A DNA stretch of 64,000 nt from SZUA-318 sp964412015 (lineage in GTDB: Bacteria; Gemmatimonadota; Gemmatimonadetes; Longimicrobiales; Gaopeijiaceae). The notes under the pieces are model-generated. The model was not told the origin of the DNA and ran no database searches. It worked only from the letters and a program-made list of their open reading frames with translations. A program made the position numbers and the translations under genes. The stretch is from positions 97,649 through 161,648 of the forward strand of contig CAYPMO010000004.1 in NCBI GenBank assembly GCA_964412015.1. Reading direction: 5' to 3'. The first letter of the stretch is position 1; each line of letters opens with the position of its first letter. Of the stretch, positions 7,957-16,407 are shown piece by piece.

Positions 7957-10179
7957 TCAGTCGGCGTCCCGCTTCAGCCAGAGCGCCGAGAGCCCCGGCA
8001 GGGGCAGCTCCAGGTACTGGTCACGCCCATGGAGCCGGCCGGGGATCGCTTGCAGGACCGGCGGAACCACGACGCCGCCGCCGCCGAACTCGGGGGCGTC
8101 CGTGTTCAGGATCACGCGCCAGCGCCCCGGAAAGGGAACCGCGAGGCGGAACCCGTCGCGGCGTGTGGGAGTGAAGTTCACCACGACCGCGACCGTGTCC
8201 TTCCACTCCCTGGACCAGCGGAGGTACGAGATCACCGTGCGCTCCCGATCATGGCAGTCCAGCCACTCGAAGCCGTCGGGATGGAAGTCGAGGTCGTGGA
8301 GCGATGCCTCGCCGAGATAGAGATCGTTCAGGGCTCTCACCAGCCGTGACATGCCCTGATGGTAGGGATAGTCCAGCAGCGCCCAGTCCAGGGATCCATC
8401 CACGTCCCACTCGGTCCACTGCCCCATCTCCCCACCCATGAAGAGAAGCTTCTTCCCGGGGTGCGACCACATGTACGCATAGAGGGTCCGGAGGCTCGCG
8501 AACTTGGCCTCCGGGGGCCCCGGCATCTTCGCGAGCAGCGACCGCTTCCCGTGGACCACCTCGTCGTGGGAGAGCGGGAGCACGAAGCGCTCGCTGAACG
8601 CGTAGACGATCGAGAACGTGAGCCGCTCGTACTGTCCCGCGCGGAAGAGCGGATCGGTCTCCATGAACTCCAGCGTGTCATTCATCCACCCCATGTTCCA
8701 CTTCTGGTCGAAGCCCAGTCCGCCCCGATCGGTGCCGTGCGAGACGCGCGGCCACGAGGTGGACTCCTCGGCGAACACGAGCGCTCCGGGACACCTCGCG
8801 TGGATCACGTCGTTGACGTTCCTCAGGAAGGCGATGGCCTCGAGGTTCTCCCGTCCCCCGTACTGGTTGGGCAACCACTCCCCTTCCGCCCGCGAGTAGT
8901 CCAGGTAGAGCATGGACGCGACCGCATCCACGCGCAGGCCGTCCAGGTGGTAGTCCTCGAGCCAGTGCAGGGCGCTGGAGACCAGGAACGAGCGCACCGG
9001 CGGCTTGCCGTAGTCGAAGATCCTCGTGCCCCAGTCGGGGTGGCGCCCTCGGCGCGGATCGGGGTGCTCGTAGAGGGCGCAGCCGTCGAAGCGCACCAGA
9101 CCGTGGGCGTCCTCGGGATAGTGACCGGGCACCCAGTCGAGGATGACCCCGAGGCCCATCTGATGGGCGCGGTCCACGAAGTAGCGGAAGTCGTCGGGGA
9201 GGCCCCAGCGCGACGTCGGCGCGAAGTATCCCAGGGCCTGGTATCCCCAGCTCTGGTCGTAGGGGTGCTCCAGCACGGGCAGGAGCTCCAGGTGAGTGAA
9301 GCCGAGGTCCTTCACGTATCGGAGGAGGTCGTCCGCCAGCGCGCGATACCCGGGCCAGCCGTGGTCTCCGACCGCTCGCTCCTCGGGGTGCCTGCGCTTC
9401 CACGAGCCCAGGTGCACTTCATAGATGGCCATGGGTGACGCGGCGTGATCCCACGCCCGCCGGGATTCCATCCACGCCGCGTCGCCCCATCCGTATCCGC
9501 CGACGTCGCACACGACGGACGCGGTCGCCGGGCGGAGCTCCATCCCACGCCCGCACGGGTCGGCCTTGTCGACCTTACGGCCCGACGCGGTGACCACCTC
9601 GTACTTGTAGACCGTCCCCGGGCCGTGGCCGGGGATGAACAGCTCCCAGACGCCGGTGGAGCCGCGGGGGCGCATGGGATGGCAGCGTGCCTCCCACCGG
9701 TTGAACGTGCCCATGAGGTTCACGGCCGAAGCGTGGGGCGCCCACACCGCGAACCCCGTGCCGGCCATTCCCTCGTGCGTCATCGGGCGCGCGCCGAGCA
9801 CCTCGTGGACCCTCCACTCCTCGCCTTCCAGAAACCGGTGTACGCGTGACTCGTCCAGGAACGGGGGGAAGCGGTACGGGTCGTCCAGCTCCACTCGTTG
9901 CCCGGCGCCGTCCGTGGCCCTGACGCGATACGGGAAGTACGCCGGCTCTCCTGCGAAGACCGCGGTGAACAGCCCCTCGGCATCCCCATGCTCCATGCGG
10001 ACCTCGAAGCCACCTGGCCGCCGCAGCACGACCTCGCTCGCCCAGGGGAGCCATACGCGCACGACACGGCCGCGTGCGCCCCGGTCGTGCCAGGGATGGT
10101 TTCCCAGGATGTCGAACGGATGCCTGCAGCGTCCCTCGACGAGGGAGGCGATCTGTTCGCGGGTCGGGTGAGCGTTCAC
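7957..10179 (-). CDS. glgB: 1,4-alpha-glucan branching enzyme
   Basis: About 740 residues. Order: N-terminal carbohydrate-binding regions (HPFDILGNH; FAVWAPHASAVNLMGTFNRW, the CBM48 signature), then a GH13 barrel with the nucleophile Asp in GLRVDAVASMLYLDYSR, the acid/base Glu in VFAEESTSWP and LSHDEVVHGKRSL, then a beta-sandwich end. It moves alpha-1,4 chains to alpha-1,6 branch points. No in-frame ATG sits at the expected place: a GTG at 10179 fits the family start, and a TTG at 10188 is the alternative, giving 743 residues. It is convergent with the phosphorylase (32-base gap) and divergent from glgA. Confidence 0.96.
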   Translation of the reverse strand: MNAHPTREQIASLVEGRCRHPFDILGNHPWHDRGARGRVVRVWLPWASEVVLRRPGGFEVRMEHGDAEGLFTAVFAGEPAYFPYRVRATDGAGQRVELDDPYRFPPFLDESRVHRFLEGEEWRVHEVLGARPMTHEGMAGTGFAVWAPHASAVNLMGTFNRWEARCHPMRPRGSTGVWELFIPGHGPGTVYKYEVVTASGRKVDKADPCGRGMELRPATASVVCDVGGYGWGDAAWMESRRAWDHAASPMAIYEVHLGSWKRRHPEERAVGDHGWPGYRALADDLLRYVKDLGFTHLELLPVLEHPYDQSWGYQALGYFAPTSRWGLPDDFRYFVDRAHQMGLGVILDWVPGHYPEDAHGLVRFDGCALYEHPDPRRGRHPDWGTRIFDYGKPPVRSFLVSSALHWLEDYHLDGLRVDAVASMLYLDYSRAEGEWLPNQYGGRENLEAIAFLRNVNDVIHARCPGALVFAEESTSWPRVSHGTDRGGLGFDQKWNMGWMNDTLEFMETDPLFRAGQYERLTFSIVYAFSERFVLPLSHDEVVHGKRSLLAKMPGPPEAKFASLRTLYAYMWSHPGKKLLFMGGEMGQWTEWDVDGSLDWALLDYPYHQGMSRLVRALNDLYLGEASLHDLDFHPDGFEWLDCHDRERTVISYLRWSREWKDTVAVVVNFTPTRRDGFRLAVPFPGRWRVILNTDAPEFGGGGVVVPPVLQAIPGRLHGRDQYLELPLPGLSALWLKRDAD

Positions 10180-10291
10180 GATACCCAACGTTCCATTCCC
10201 ATGGTCGGTGGCGCAACGGGACCATGGGATCCGGTTTGAGTCCAGCGTAGTTTTGGGGAGGTAAGCGCTTCCCGCTTCGGGTTTCCTGATC

Positions 10292-11794
10292 GTGGTCCGA
10301 AGTCCCCCACCCGGCCCCGGCTTCTCCCAGGCCGTCGTCCACCTCGCGGCCGAGTACTGGCCGTATGCGCGCTCGGGCGGGCTCGGAGAGGCCGTCCGTG
10401 GGATCGCCCGACATCAAGCCAAGTCGGGAGTGCGCACGTTCGTCTTCCTCCCGCTCTACAGGAAGATCAAGAAGGACTATCCCTGGCTCGAGCCGACCTT
10501 CGAATTCGACGTCCAGGTGGGCGGGCGGGTGGAGCACGCGCGATTCGTCCATGCCCCCGCCGCGGACGGGCATCCCACGGTCTACTTCGTGGCCAACGAC
10601 GGCTACTTCGACCGACCCGACCTGTACGGCGAGAACGGGGCAGCCTATCCGGACAACCATCGCCGGTTCGCGTTCTACTGTCGGGCCACGCTCGAAGCCC
10701 TGCCCCGCATCCTGCGGGACCCGCCCGTGGTCCATGCCCACGATTGGCACACGGCGGCGGCGCTCGTCTACCTGCGGACGTCACTCTCCGGCCGGCCGTT
10801 CTTCGACCGGACGGCCACCGTCATGACCGTCCACAACGCGGGATTCCAGGGCTATTACCGGCCGGACGTGCTCGAGGAGCTCGGCATCGACCGGCGCCAC
10901 TACCACTGGGGATTCCTCGAATGGTACGGGCAGGCCAACCTGCTCAAGGGCGCGCTGGTGGCCGCCGACATGGTGACCACGGTCAGTCCCACGCACGCGC
11001 GGGAGCTGCGCACCGACGTCGGAGGCTTCGGGCTCCACGGCACGTTCGACGCCCTCCGGGACCGGTTCGTCGGAATCCTCAATGGGATCGAGCTGGATCT
11101 GTGGGACCCGTCCGACGATCCGGAGCTGTGCTGCGCGTTCTCGTCCGAGAACCCCTGCGCGAAGCCTCGCTGCAAGGAGGCCCTTCAGTGGGAATGCGGC
11201 TTCGCGGGCGAGCCCCGGATCCCCCTCGTGGGGATCAGCGCTCGCCTCGTCCGCCAGAAGGGCCTCGACCTCGTCCTGGACTCCCGCGTCGTGGAAGAGC
11301 TCGGGGCCCAGTGGATCTTCCTCGGGCACGGAGAACCATACTACCACAAGCGTCTCGCGGCGCTGGCCCACCGGTTCCCCGAGCGCGTGGCCGTGCGCTT
11401 CGACTTCACCGAGGAGTTCGAGCACCGTCTGCTCGGCGGGGCCGACATGCTGCTCATGCCCTCCCTCTACGAGCCGTGCGGCATCACCCAGATGCGCGCG
11501 CAGCGCTACGGCGCCCTGCCGGTGGCGCGGCGGGTCGGCGGCCTGGCCGACACGATCGAGGACGGTGTGACCGGGTTCCTCTTCGACGGATACGAGCCCT
11601 CGGCGTTGCGCGCTGCGCTCGATCGGGCCCTCACCGCGTACGGCGACCCGCCGGCGTGGCATCGGCTCGTCCGCGAGGCGATGAAGCGGGACTTCGGGTG
11701 GGCCCGCTCCGTGGGCCACTATCACGAGGTCTACCGAAGCGCGCTGCGATGGCGCGCCCACAGGTCCCCGAGGCCGACGCGTCCGACCGGGTGA
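10292..11794 (+). CDS. glgA: Glycogen synthase, GT5
   Basis: 500 residues, GTG start. Two Rossmann-like halves. The N-terminal ADP-glucose region reads YARSGGLGEAVRG in place of the usual KTGGLADV. Middle motifs are TVHNAGFQGYY and ILNGIELDLWDP. The C-terminal half has GISARLVRQKGLD, PSLYEPCGITQMRAQRYG and RRVGGLADTIEDG, the donor-binding site. It extends alpha-1,4-glucan, so with glgB and glgP the glycogen cycle is present; no glgC (ADP-glucose pyrophosphorylase) is in the window. An internal Cys-rich insertion (CCAFSSENPCAKPRC) near residue 285 is unusual. It ends one base before the opposite-strand flippase ends. Confidence 0.94.
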   Translation: MVRSPPPGPGFSQAVVHLAAEYWPYARSGGLGEAVRGIARHQAKSGVRTFVFLPLYRKIKKDYPWLEPTFEFDVQVGGRVEHARFVHAPAADGHPTVYFVANDGYFDRPDLYGENGAAYPDNHRRFAFYCRATLEALPRILRDPPVVHAHDWHTAAALVYLRTSLSGRPFFDRTATVMTVHNAGFQGYYRPDVLEELGIDRRHYHWGFLEWYGQANLLKGALVAADMVTTVSPTHARELRTDVGGFGLHGTFDALRDRFVGILNGIELDLWDPSDDPELCCAFSSENPCAKPRCKEALQWECGFAGEPRIPLVGISARLVRQKGLDLVLDSRVVEELGAQWIFLGHGEPYYHKRLAALAHRFPERVAVRFDFTEEFEHRLLGGADMLLMPSLYEPCGITQMRAQRYGALPVARRVGGLADTIEDGVTGFLFDGYEPSALRAALDRALTAYGDPPAWHRLVREAMKRDFGWARSVGHYHEVYRSALRWRAHRSPRPTRPTG

Positions 11795-11795
11795 C

Positions 11796-13295
11796 CTACG
11801 CCGCCGGCGCCGCGGGCGGCCGCCGCACCGTATCGACCAGCGTTCGCCACAGCGCCCGGGACAGCTCGGGATCCAGCGCATGCAGCACCGCCGCGTAGAG
11901 CGGAACCGAGAGCACCGCCCAGCCCACCGTCCCCGGCCAGGATGGTGCCGTATCGGCGCCCCCGGCGAGCACGCGCAGGACCAGCAATAGCCCGCCGAAC
12001 AGCATCGCGGCGGCGAACGGCACGAGGAGGTTACCCAGGAACCGGCGCATCGGAAGCCCGATCAGGCGGTTGGCCATGCGGTGCGACGCGAGCCAGCCGA
12101 ACAGCTCCAGCGTCGAGAGCGCCGTCACCGCTCCGAACAGGCCCCAGGGCGATCCGATCAACGTGAAGGCCGCGACCAGAACGACCATGAGCAGCGACCA
12201 CCGAAGCTGCGTGTCGGGTCGGCCCTGCGACAGGAACACCGCGCCCACGGTATGTCGGGTGATCGAGAACAGGACCAGGGGCGTCAGAACCCGCACGAGC
12301 GGCACGATCTCGACCCACTCCTCCCCGTAGACGAGCAGGACCAGCTCCCGCGCGAACACCGCCATGAACACGGCAGCAGGCGCGAAGAGGAGGAACTCGA
12401 AGCGGTTCGCCTTCAGATAGTACTCGCGGGCGCGCGCCGGCTCGGACTGCAGCGAGGCGAGCCCGGGTAGCAGGACCTCGTCACTGATCCGCATCAGGTT
12501 CCGGAGCGTATCACGGTTGATGTTCCGCGCGGCGCCGTACAATCCCAGCGCAGCCTGTCCGAACAGCGAGGAGATCAGGAACCGCTCGAGCTGGAGCGAC
12601 AGGTTGAAGCCGAACGAGGCTGCCGAAGCCGTGACACCGAATCGAACCGCACTCGCCGCGTCCTCCCGCCGGAACGTGAAGGACGGCCGCCAGCGCCCGG
12701 CCACCCAGAGCGCGGTCGTGCTGAAGGCCATGTACGCCGCCGCCGCCGCGCCGAGGGCGCCGAGCCAGGAGCCGCCGAGCGCCACGCCGATGCCGGCGAG
12801 CACGGCGGCCGTGCCCCCACCCAGGTTCGCGAGCGTGATGAAGCGATACTCGAGGCGCCGGGCGAGGAGCGCGCTCTGGACGACCGTGAGCGAGAAGACG
12901 AAGCACACCGCGCCCATCCAGCGCAGGATGAGCACGAGGCGCTCGTCGTCGTCCCCCATGGCCGCGATCCACGGGGCGGCGAACGCGAGCGCCGCGCCGG
13001 TCACCAGGCCCATCAGCACGTTCACCCAGAACACCGAGGAGAGGTAGGACTGGCTGGCGTCCTCGCGCTGGAGGATCGCGGCCCTGGTGCCCAGCGTCAC
13101 GAACGGGAGCGCGACCGCGTACACGCCGTAGGCGAGCTGCGCGAGGCCCAGCTCGACGGCACCGCCGAGCCACGCCACGGCCCACGGAAGCAGAAACAGC
13201 GTCGAGGCGCGAGCCACGTTGAAGATGAGGATCCAAAAGATCGACCGGAGCGTCCGTTCCCTGAGCTTCCCGCTCTCGGGCCGTCGAGCGATCAC
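11796..13295 (-). CDS. Polysaccharide flippase (MOP superfamily, Wzx-like)
   Basis: 499 residues, almost entirely hydrophobic with roughly 12-14 spans, starting RERTLRSIFWILIFNVARA. The layout is that of lipopolysaccharide/oligosaccharide exporters that flip lipid-linked sugars across the inner membrane. The start is a GTG at 13293-13295 sharing a GTGA overlap with the Stealth gene, so it is the last gene of a four-gene coupled operon. The substrate is presumably the product of the three upstream genes. No polymerase or ligase gene is in the operon. Confidence 0.85.
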   Translation of the reverse strand: MIARRPESGKLRERTLRSIFWILIFNVARASTLFLLPWAVAWLGGAVELGLAQLAYGVYAVALPFVTLGTRAAILQREDASQSYLSSVFWVNVLMGLVTGAALAFAAPWIAAMGDDDERLVLILRWMGAVCFVFSLTVVQSALLARRLEYRFITLANLGGGTAAVLAGIGVALGGSWLGALGAAAAAYMAFSTTALWVAGRWRPSFTFRREDAASAVRFGVTASAASFGFNLSLQLERFLISSLFGQAALGLYGAARNINRDTLRNLMRISDEVLLPGLASLQSEPARAREYYLKANRFEFLLFAPAAVFMAVFARELVLLVYGEEWVEIVPLVRVLTPLVLFSITRHTVGAVFLSQGRPDTQLRWSLLMVVLVAAFTLIGSPWGLFGAVTALSTLELFGWLASHRMANRLIGLPMRRFLGNLLVPFAAAMLFGGLLLVLRVLAGGADTAPSWPGTVGWAVLSVPLYAAVLHALDPELSRALWRTLVDTVRRPPAAPAA

Positions 13296-14311
13296 GCGAG
13301 GGGCTCCCCGAGGCCCTTCTCCCACATCGTCTCGAGGAACCGGTCCCGCTCGAAGTGCGGCACGTTGTTCAGGCACGCGAGCCGAGCGTCGGAGGCCAGG
13401 ACCGCGCGCCACTTCCGCTCGCAGCGCCCCGGACGCCGGCAGTGCAGGAAGTCGTAGATCCCGATGTCGGGGTCGGGCGCGAGGGGGTTCCAGAGCCGGA
13501 CCCGATCCTCCGGGTGCCACCGCTTCTCCATCGTGTAGGCCAGCGTGCTGTACGACACCTGTGCGCGCGATCGGAATCGCAGCTCCCGATTACGGTGGAG
13601 CACGTCGGCGAACTCGTCCTCCAGCCGGTCGGCCGTGGTCCTTCGGTACACCTGGGTCGCGTGCCGTGGGACGAGGATCTCGCGGCGGGGCACGCCCGCC
13701 CGGCGGCGGAGGGCGCGGAACGCGTTCGAGACGCCCATCGTGTACGGGTTCGCGCCGGGGACGAACGCCGGCATGACGCCCGACGCGGTCCGGAGAAGAT
13801 CGCGCACGCTCGCCCGGTAGGCCTTGAGCGAGAGCGTGACCGCCCCACCCTGTTCCACCTGCAGGAACGTCGGCGGCGGGACCGTCGCAAAGTGCATGTA
13901 GTCGTCGTTGTCGTAGAGCCACACGTCGGACAGGCCCGGAATGCGGTGCAGGCACGACTCGATGACCGTGCTGGCGAAGACGGGGCGATATCGCTCGGGC
14001 ACGATCTCGGCGTGATCGACCACCCGCACGCGCCCGCTCGCGATCAGCTCCGGGTCCACCGGCGGCCGCTGCGCGTCGGTGACCACGTGGATGGTCCGGA
14101 TCCAGGGGAGATGGCGGAGCACGCTGCGGACACTGAACGTGATCTCGCCCACGTCCCGATACCACCGCTCCCGCTCCGGCGGCGCCCCCGTCACGTCCCC
14201 GCCGTTTTCGGGGTGTGCGGTCACCCGGAACGCCTGGCGTTTGGCCCGGTGCGCGGGGTCCGCCCCGTCCACCCAGGTGAACACCATGTCCACGGGGATC
14301 GGCGCGCTCAC
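13292..14311 (-). CDS. Stealth-family sugar-1-phosphate transferase
   Basis: 339 residues. Stealth conserved region 1 is near the N-terminus (DMVFTWVDGADP). Region 2 spans about 50-145, with SVRSVLRHLPWIRTIHVVTD, VDHAEIVP, the IESCLHRIPGLSD segment and LYDNDDYMHF. The C-terminal part (LVPRHATQVY; CLNNVPHFERDRF) fits regions 3 and 4. Known members transfer hexose-1-phosphate to sugars, in capsules and in the lysosomal GlcNAc-1-phosphotransferase. The usual FNS motif before the IE pair reads FAS here. Coupled by GTGA overlaps on both sides. Acceptor and donor are unknown; the operon suggests a surface phosphoglycan. Confidence 0.88.
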   Translation of the reverse strand: MSAPIPVDMVFTWVDGADPAHRAKRQAFRVTAHPENGGDVTGAPPERERWYRDVGEITFSVRSVLRHLPWIRTIHVVTDAQRPPVDPELIASGRVRVVDHAEIVPERYRPVFASTVIESCLHRIPGLSDVWLYDNDDYMHFATVPPPTFLQVEQGGAVTLSLKAYRASVRDLLRTASGVMPAFVPGANPYTMGVSNAFRALRRRAGVPRREILVPRHATQVYRRTTADRLEDEFADVLHRNRELRFRSRAQVSYSTLAYTMEKRWHPEDRVRLWNPLAPDPDIGIYDFLHCRRPGRCERKWRAVLASDARLACLNNVPHFERDRFLETMWEKGLGEPLA

Positions 14312-15678
14312 GACGTCACGTCGTCCAGGATGGCCGCGATCGCGCGTCCTTGCTCGCGCGCCGAGTACGCCTCGACGGCCCCGGGGTCGAGATCGAACGA
14401 TTCGCCGCGACGGTACCTCCCGTAGAGCTCTCCCAGACGCGCGGCCGCGACTTCCCGATCCTCGTACGGGGCGCTCAGGCCCGAGCCCGTCTCCGCGAGG
14501 ATGCGGTCCACCTCCGTGTTCGCGGACAGCGCCAGGATCGGACGGCGCGCCGCGAGATAGTCGTAGAACTTCCCGGGAATCTGGATCTCGCAGGCCGGCG
14601 GGACGATCAGGCAGAGCACGTGCGCGCCGCGCAGCGCGCCGAGGCCCTCGCGATACGGTACGTACCCGACGTAGTCCACCCGGTCCTCCAGGCCCAACTC
14701 GGTGATCGGCGCCTTGTCCGCCGGACGAAGACCTCCCGCGAACGAAATCCGGGCCCCCGATGGGGTCAGTCCCTCGCGGTCCACGAACCGCCGGAAGGCG
14801 CGCAGCAGCACGTGGGGACGGACGAATCGTTGGAAGCGCCCGAAGTAGAGGAGCCTGAACTCACGTGGGAGGGTCGCCTCCGAAGGCAGGAACAGCCCCC
14901 GATCGAATGCGTTGCGCACGAAGGTGAACCGCGATTCCGGGATGCGGCCCCGGTACGCCGCCCGGTACGCCTCGCATGCGTTCTCGTTGTTGAGCACGAT
15001 CCGGGAGGCCCTCCTGAACACGGTGTGCTCCAGCCATCGGACCGCCGCACGCGTCGGAGGGGGCCGGAGCGCCATCTTCTCCGCCGCGAGGGACCATGGA
15101 TCGCGGAGGTCGAGGACGAGCGGCAAGCCCGTGATCCGCCGAACGAGCCATCCGGTCAGGAATCCCGACCATGGATCGGCGCTCACGTGGATCGCGCGCA
15201 GGCCATGGCGTCGCACGAGCGCGACGCCCTCCCGGACCGCGGCCGGCAGGTCGTAGACGTACTGGTCCAGCGGCGTGAGGAAGCCCACGTCCTGCCCGAA
15301 GATGCGGCGCTCCCGCAGGCGGGTGGCCTTGCCGCGTGGCACCTCCTCGAATGGCATGGGCTGGAATCGGAGGGCCCGGTGCATGAACGAGCGGAGGGTC
15401 CCGGCGTAACCCCGCGAGACGATCGTGCCGGACGGAAGCGCCTCCATCAACTGCGGGTCCACGTGGCCGTCTCGAGGCGGTGCGGCGAGCACCACGGGCT
15501 CCCATCCGAACGCCGGCAGGTTCCGACACAGGTGGAGCGCCCGTTTGGCGCCGATGCGGGACATCGGCGGGAAATAGGGCGAGATCAGCAGGCAGCGGGC
15601 CGCGGCAGGTCGCCGGGAGGCAGGGTCACTCCGCGTAACGAGCCCGTTCTCCAGCGACCCGCCGAGCCCTTCCTTCAT
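14308..15678 (-). CDS. Glycosyltransferase, GT4-like
   Basis: 456 residues, GT-B fold. The N-terminus has the sequence common in wall and capsule GT4 enzymes (LLISPYFPPMSRIGAKRAL, then LPAFGWEPVVLAAPP). The C-terminal half has VDYVGYVPYREGLGALRGA and the nucleotide-sugar site region IPGKFYDYLAARRPILAL. It lacks a signal peptide and should act on the cytoplasmic face. ATG at 15678 overlaps the upstream stop (ATGA) and its stop overlaps the Stealth start (GTGA). Donor sugar cannot be told from sequence. Confidence 0.88.
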   Translation of the reverse strand: MKEGLGGSLENGLVTRSDPASRRPAAARCLLISPYFPPMSRIGAKRALHLCRNLPAFGWEPVVLAAPPRDGHVDPQLMEALPSGTIVSRGYAGTLRSFMHRALRFQPMPFEEVPRGKATRLRERRIFGQDVGFLTPLDQYVYDLPAAVREGVALVRRHGLRAIHVSADPWSGFLTGWLVRRITGLPLVLDLRDPWSLAAEKMALRPPPTRAAVRWLEHTVFRRASRIVLNNENACEAYRAAYRGRIPESRFTFVRNAFDRGLFLPSEATLPREFRLLYFGRFQRFVRPHVLLRAFRRFVDREGLTPSGARISFAGGLRPADKAPITELGLEDRVDYVGYVPYREGLGALRGAHVLCLIVPPACEIQIPGKFYDYLAARRPILALSANTEVDRILAETGSGLSAPYEDREVAAARLGELYGRYRRGESFDLDPGAVEAYSAREQGRAIAAILDDVTS

Positions 15679-16343
15679 GGCGTGCGTCGGTGGGGAGGCT
15701 CGAGCACCGCGAGCGAACGCGCCGTGCGGATGGCGTCCGCGAGGAAGGAGAGCAGCAGGAGGATCGTGACCACGAGCGTCACGACCTCGAAGGCACGCAA
15801 GTCCAGGGGCCCCAGGTGGAGCGTGGGATTCGGCGTCACAAGGCAGACCACGCAGCCCAGGATGAGGACGGCGCGAACCTCGGTGGGCCCGAACCTACCG
15901 TACGAGATCCTGAACACCCCCGTGACCTGGCTGGTCACGTACGTCAGGACGGACAGCATGAGGTAGCTCACGAGGGCTCCCAGCGCGTACGGCATCCCCA
16001 CGTACGCCGACAGACCCAGCCCCAGGCAGACCAGCGACGTGACGATCGCGTCCGTGACATGATCCACGAAGTAGCCGTACTTCGGACGCTCGATCTCGCG
16101 GTACCGTGCCAGGTTGCCGTCCAGGGAGTCTCCGAGCCAGTTGACCACCAACCCCGCGGACGCGAGCCACAGGAAGCCTTCGTGCACCCTGGTGAGCCAG
16201 AATCCGGCCAAGGTCAGGACGCCACCGGCGACCCCGAGGGCCGTGAGGTGGTCGGGCGTGACCCACCTCGGCATCCGGCGGCACATCCACGCCAGAGCCG
16301 GCCGCTCGATGGGCCCGAGGAGGATGTCATTGACGCGGTCCAT
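15675..16343 (-). CDS. CDP-alcohol phosphatidyltransferase
   Basis: 222 residues, about six membrane spans. The complete family motif is present at GDSLDGNLAR followed by GYFVDHVTD, that is D-x2-D-G-x2-A-R-x8-G-x3-D-x3-D, the metal and CDP site. The family joins a CDP-activated alcohol to an acceptor alcohol, as in phospholipid or inositol-phosphate lipid synthesis. As first gene of a coupled operon with a glycosyltransferase, Stealth enzyme and flippase it may make the lipid anchor or add a polyol phosphate. Which alcohol is used is unknown. Confidence 0.9.
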   Translation of the reverse strand: MDRVNDILLGPIERPALAWMCRRMPRWVTPDHLTALGVAGGVLTLAGFWLTRVHEGFLWLASAGLVVNWLGDSLDGNLARYREIERPKYGYFVDHVTDAIVTSLVCLGLGLSAYVGMPYALGALVSYLMLSVLTYVTSQVTGVFRISYGRFGPTEVRAVLILGCVVCLVTPNPTLHLGPLDLRAFEVVTLVVTILLLLSFLADAIRTARSLAVLEPPHRRTP

Positions 16344-16365
16344 GCGCGATCGGTCGGTCCCTCGG

Positions 16366-16397
16366 TCCCTCGATGGTCGGGGTCGAGCATCGAGGGA
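16366..16397 (-). terminator. Hairpin after the phosphofructokinase gene
   Basis: Arms 16366-16375 and 16388-16397 are perfect ten-base reverse complements with a 12-base loop. It lies just downstream of the phosphofructokinase stop and before the CDP-alcohol gene on the same strand. There is no clear T-run, so termination would be weak or Rho-assisted. A direct repeat of CGGTCCCT adjoins it. Confidence 0.5.
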
Positions 16398-16407
16398 GCG
16401 CGACCTG

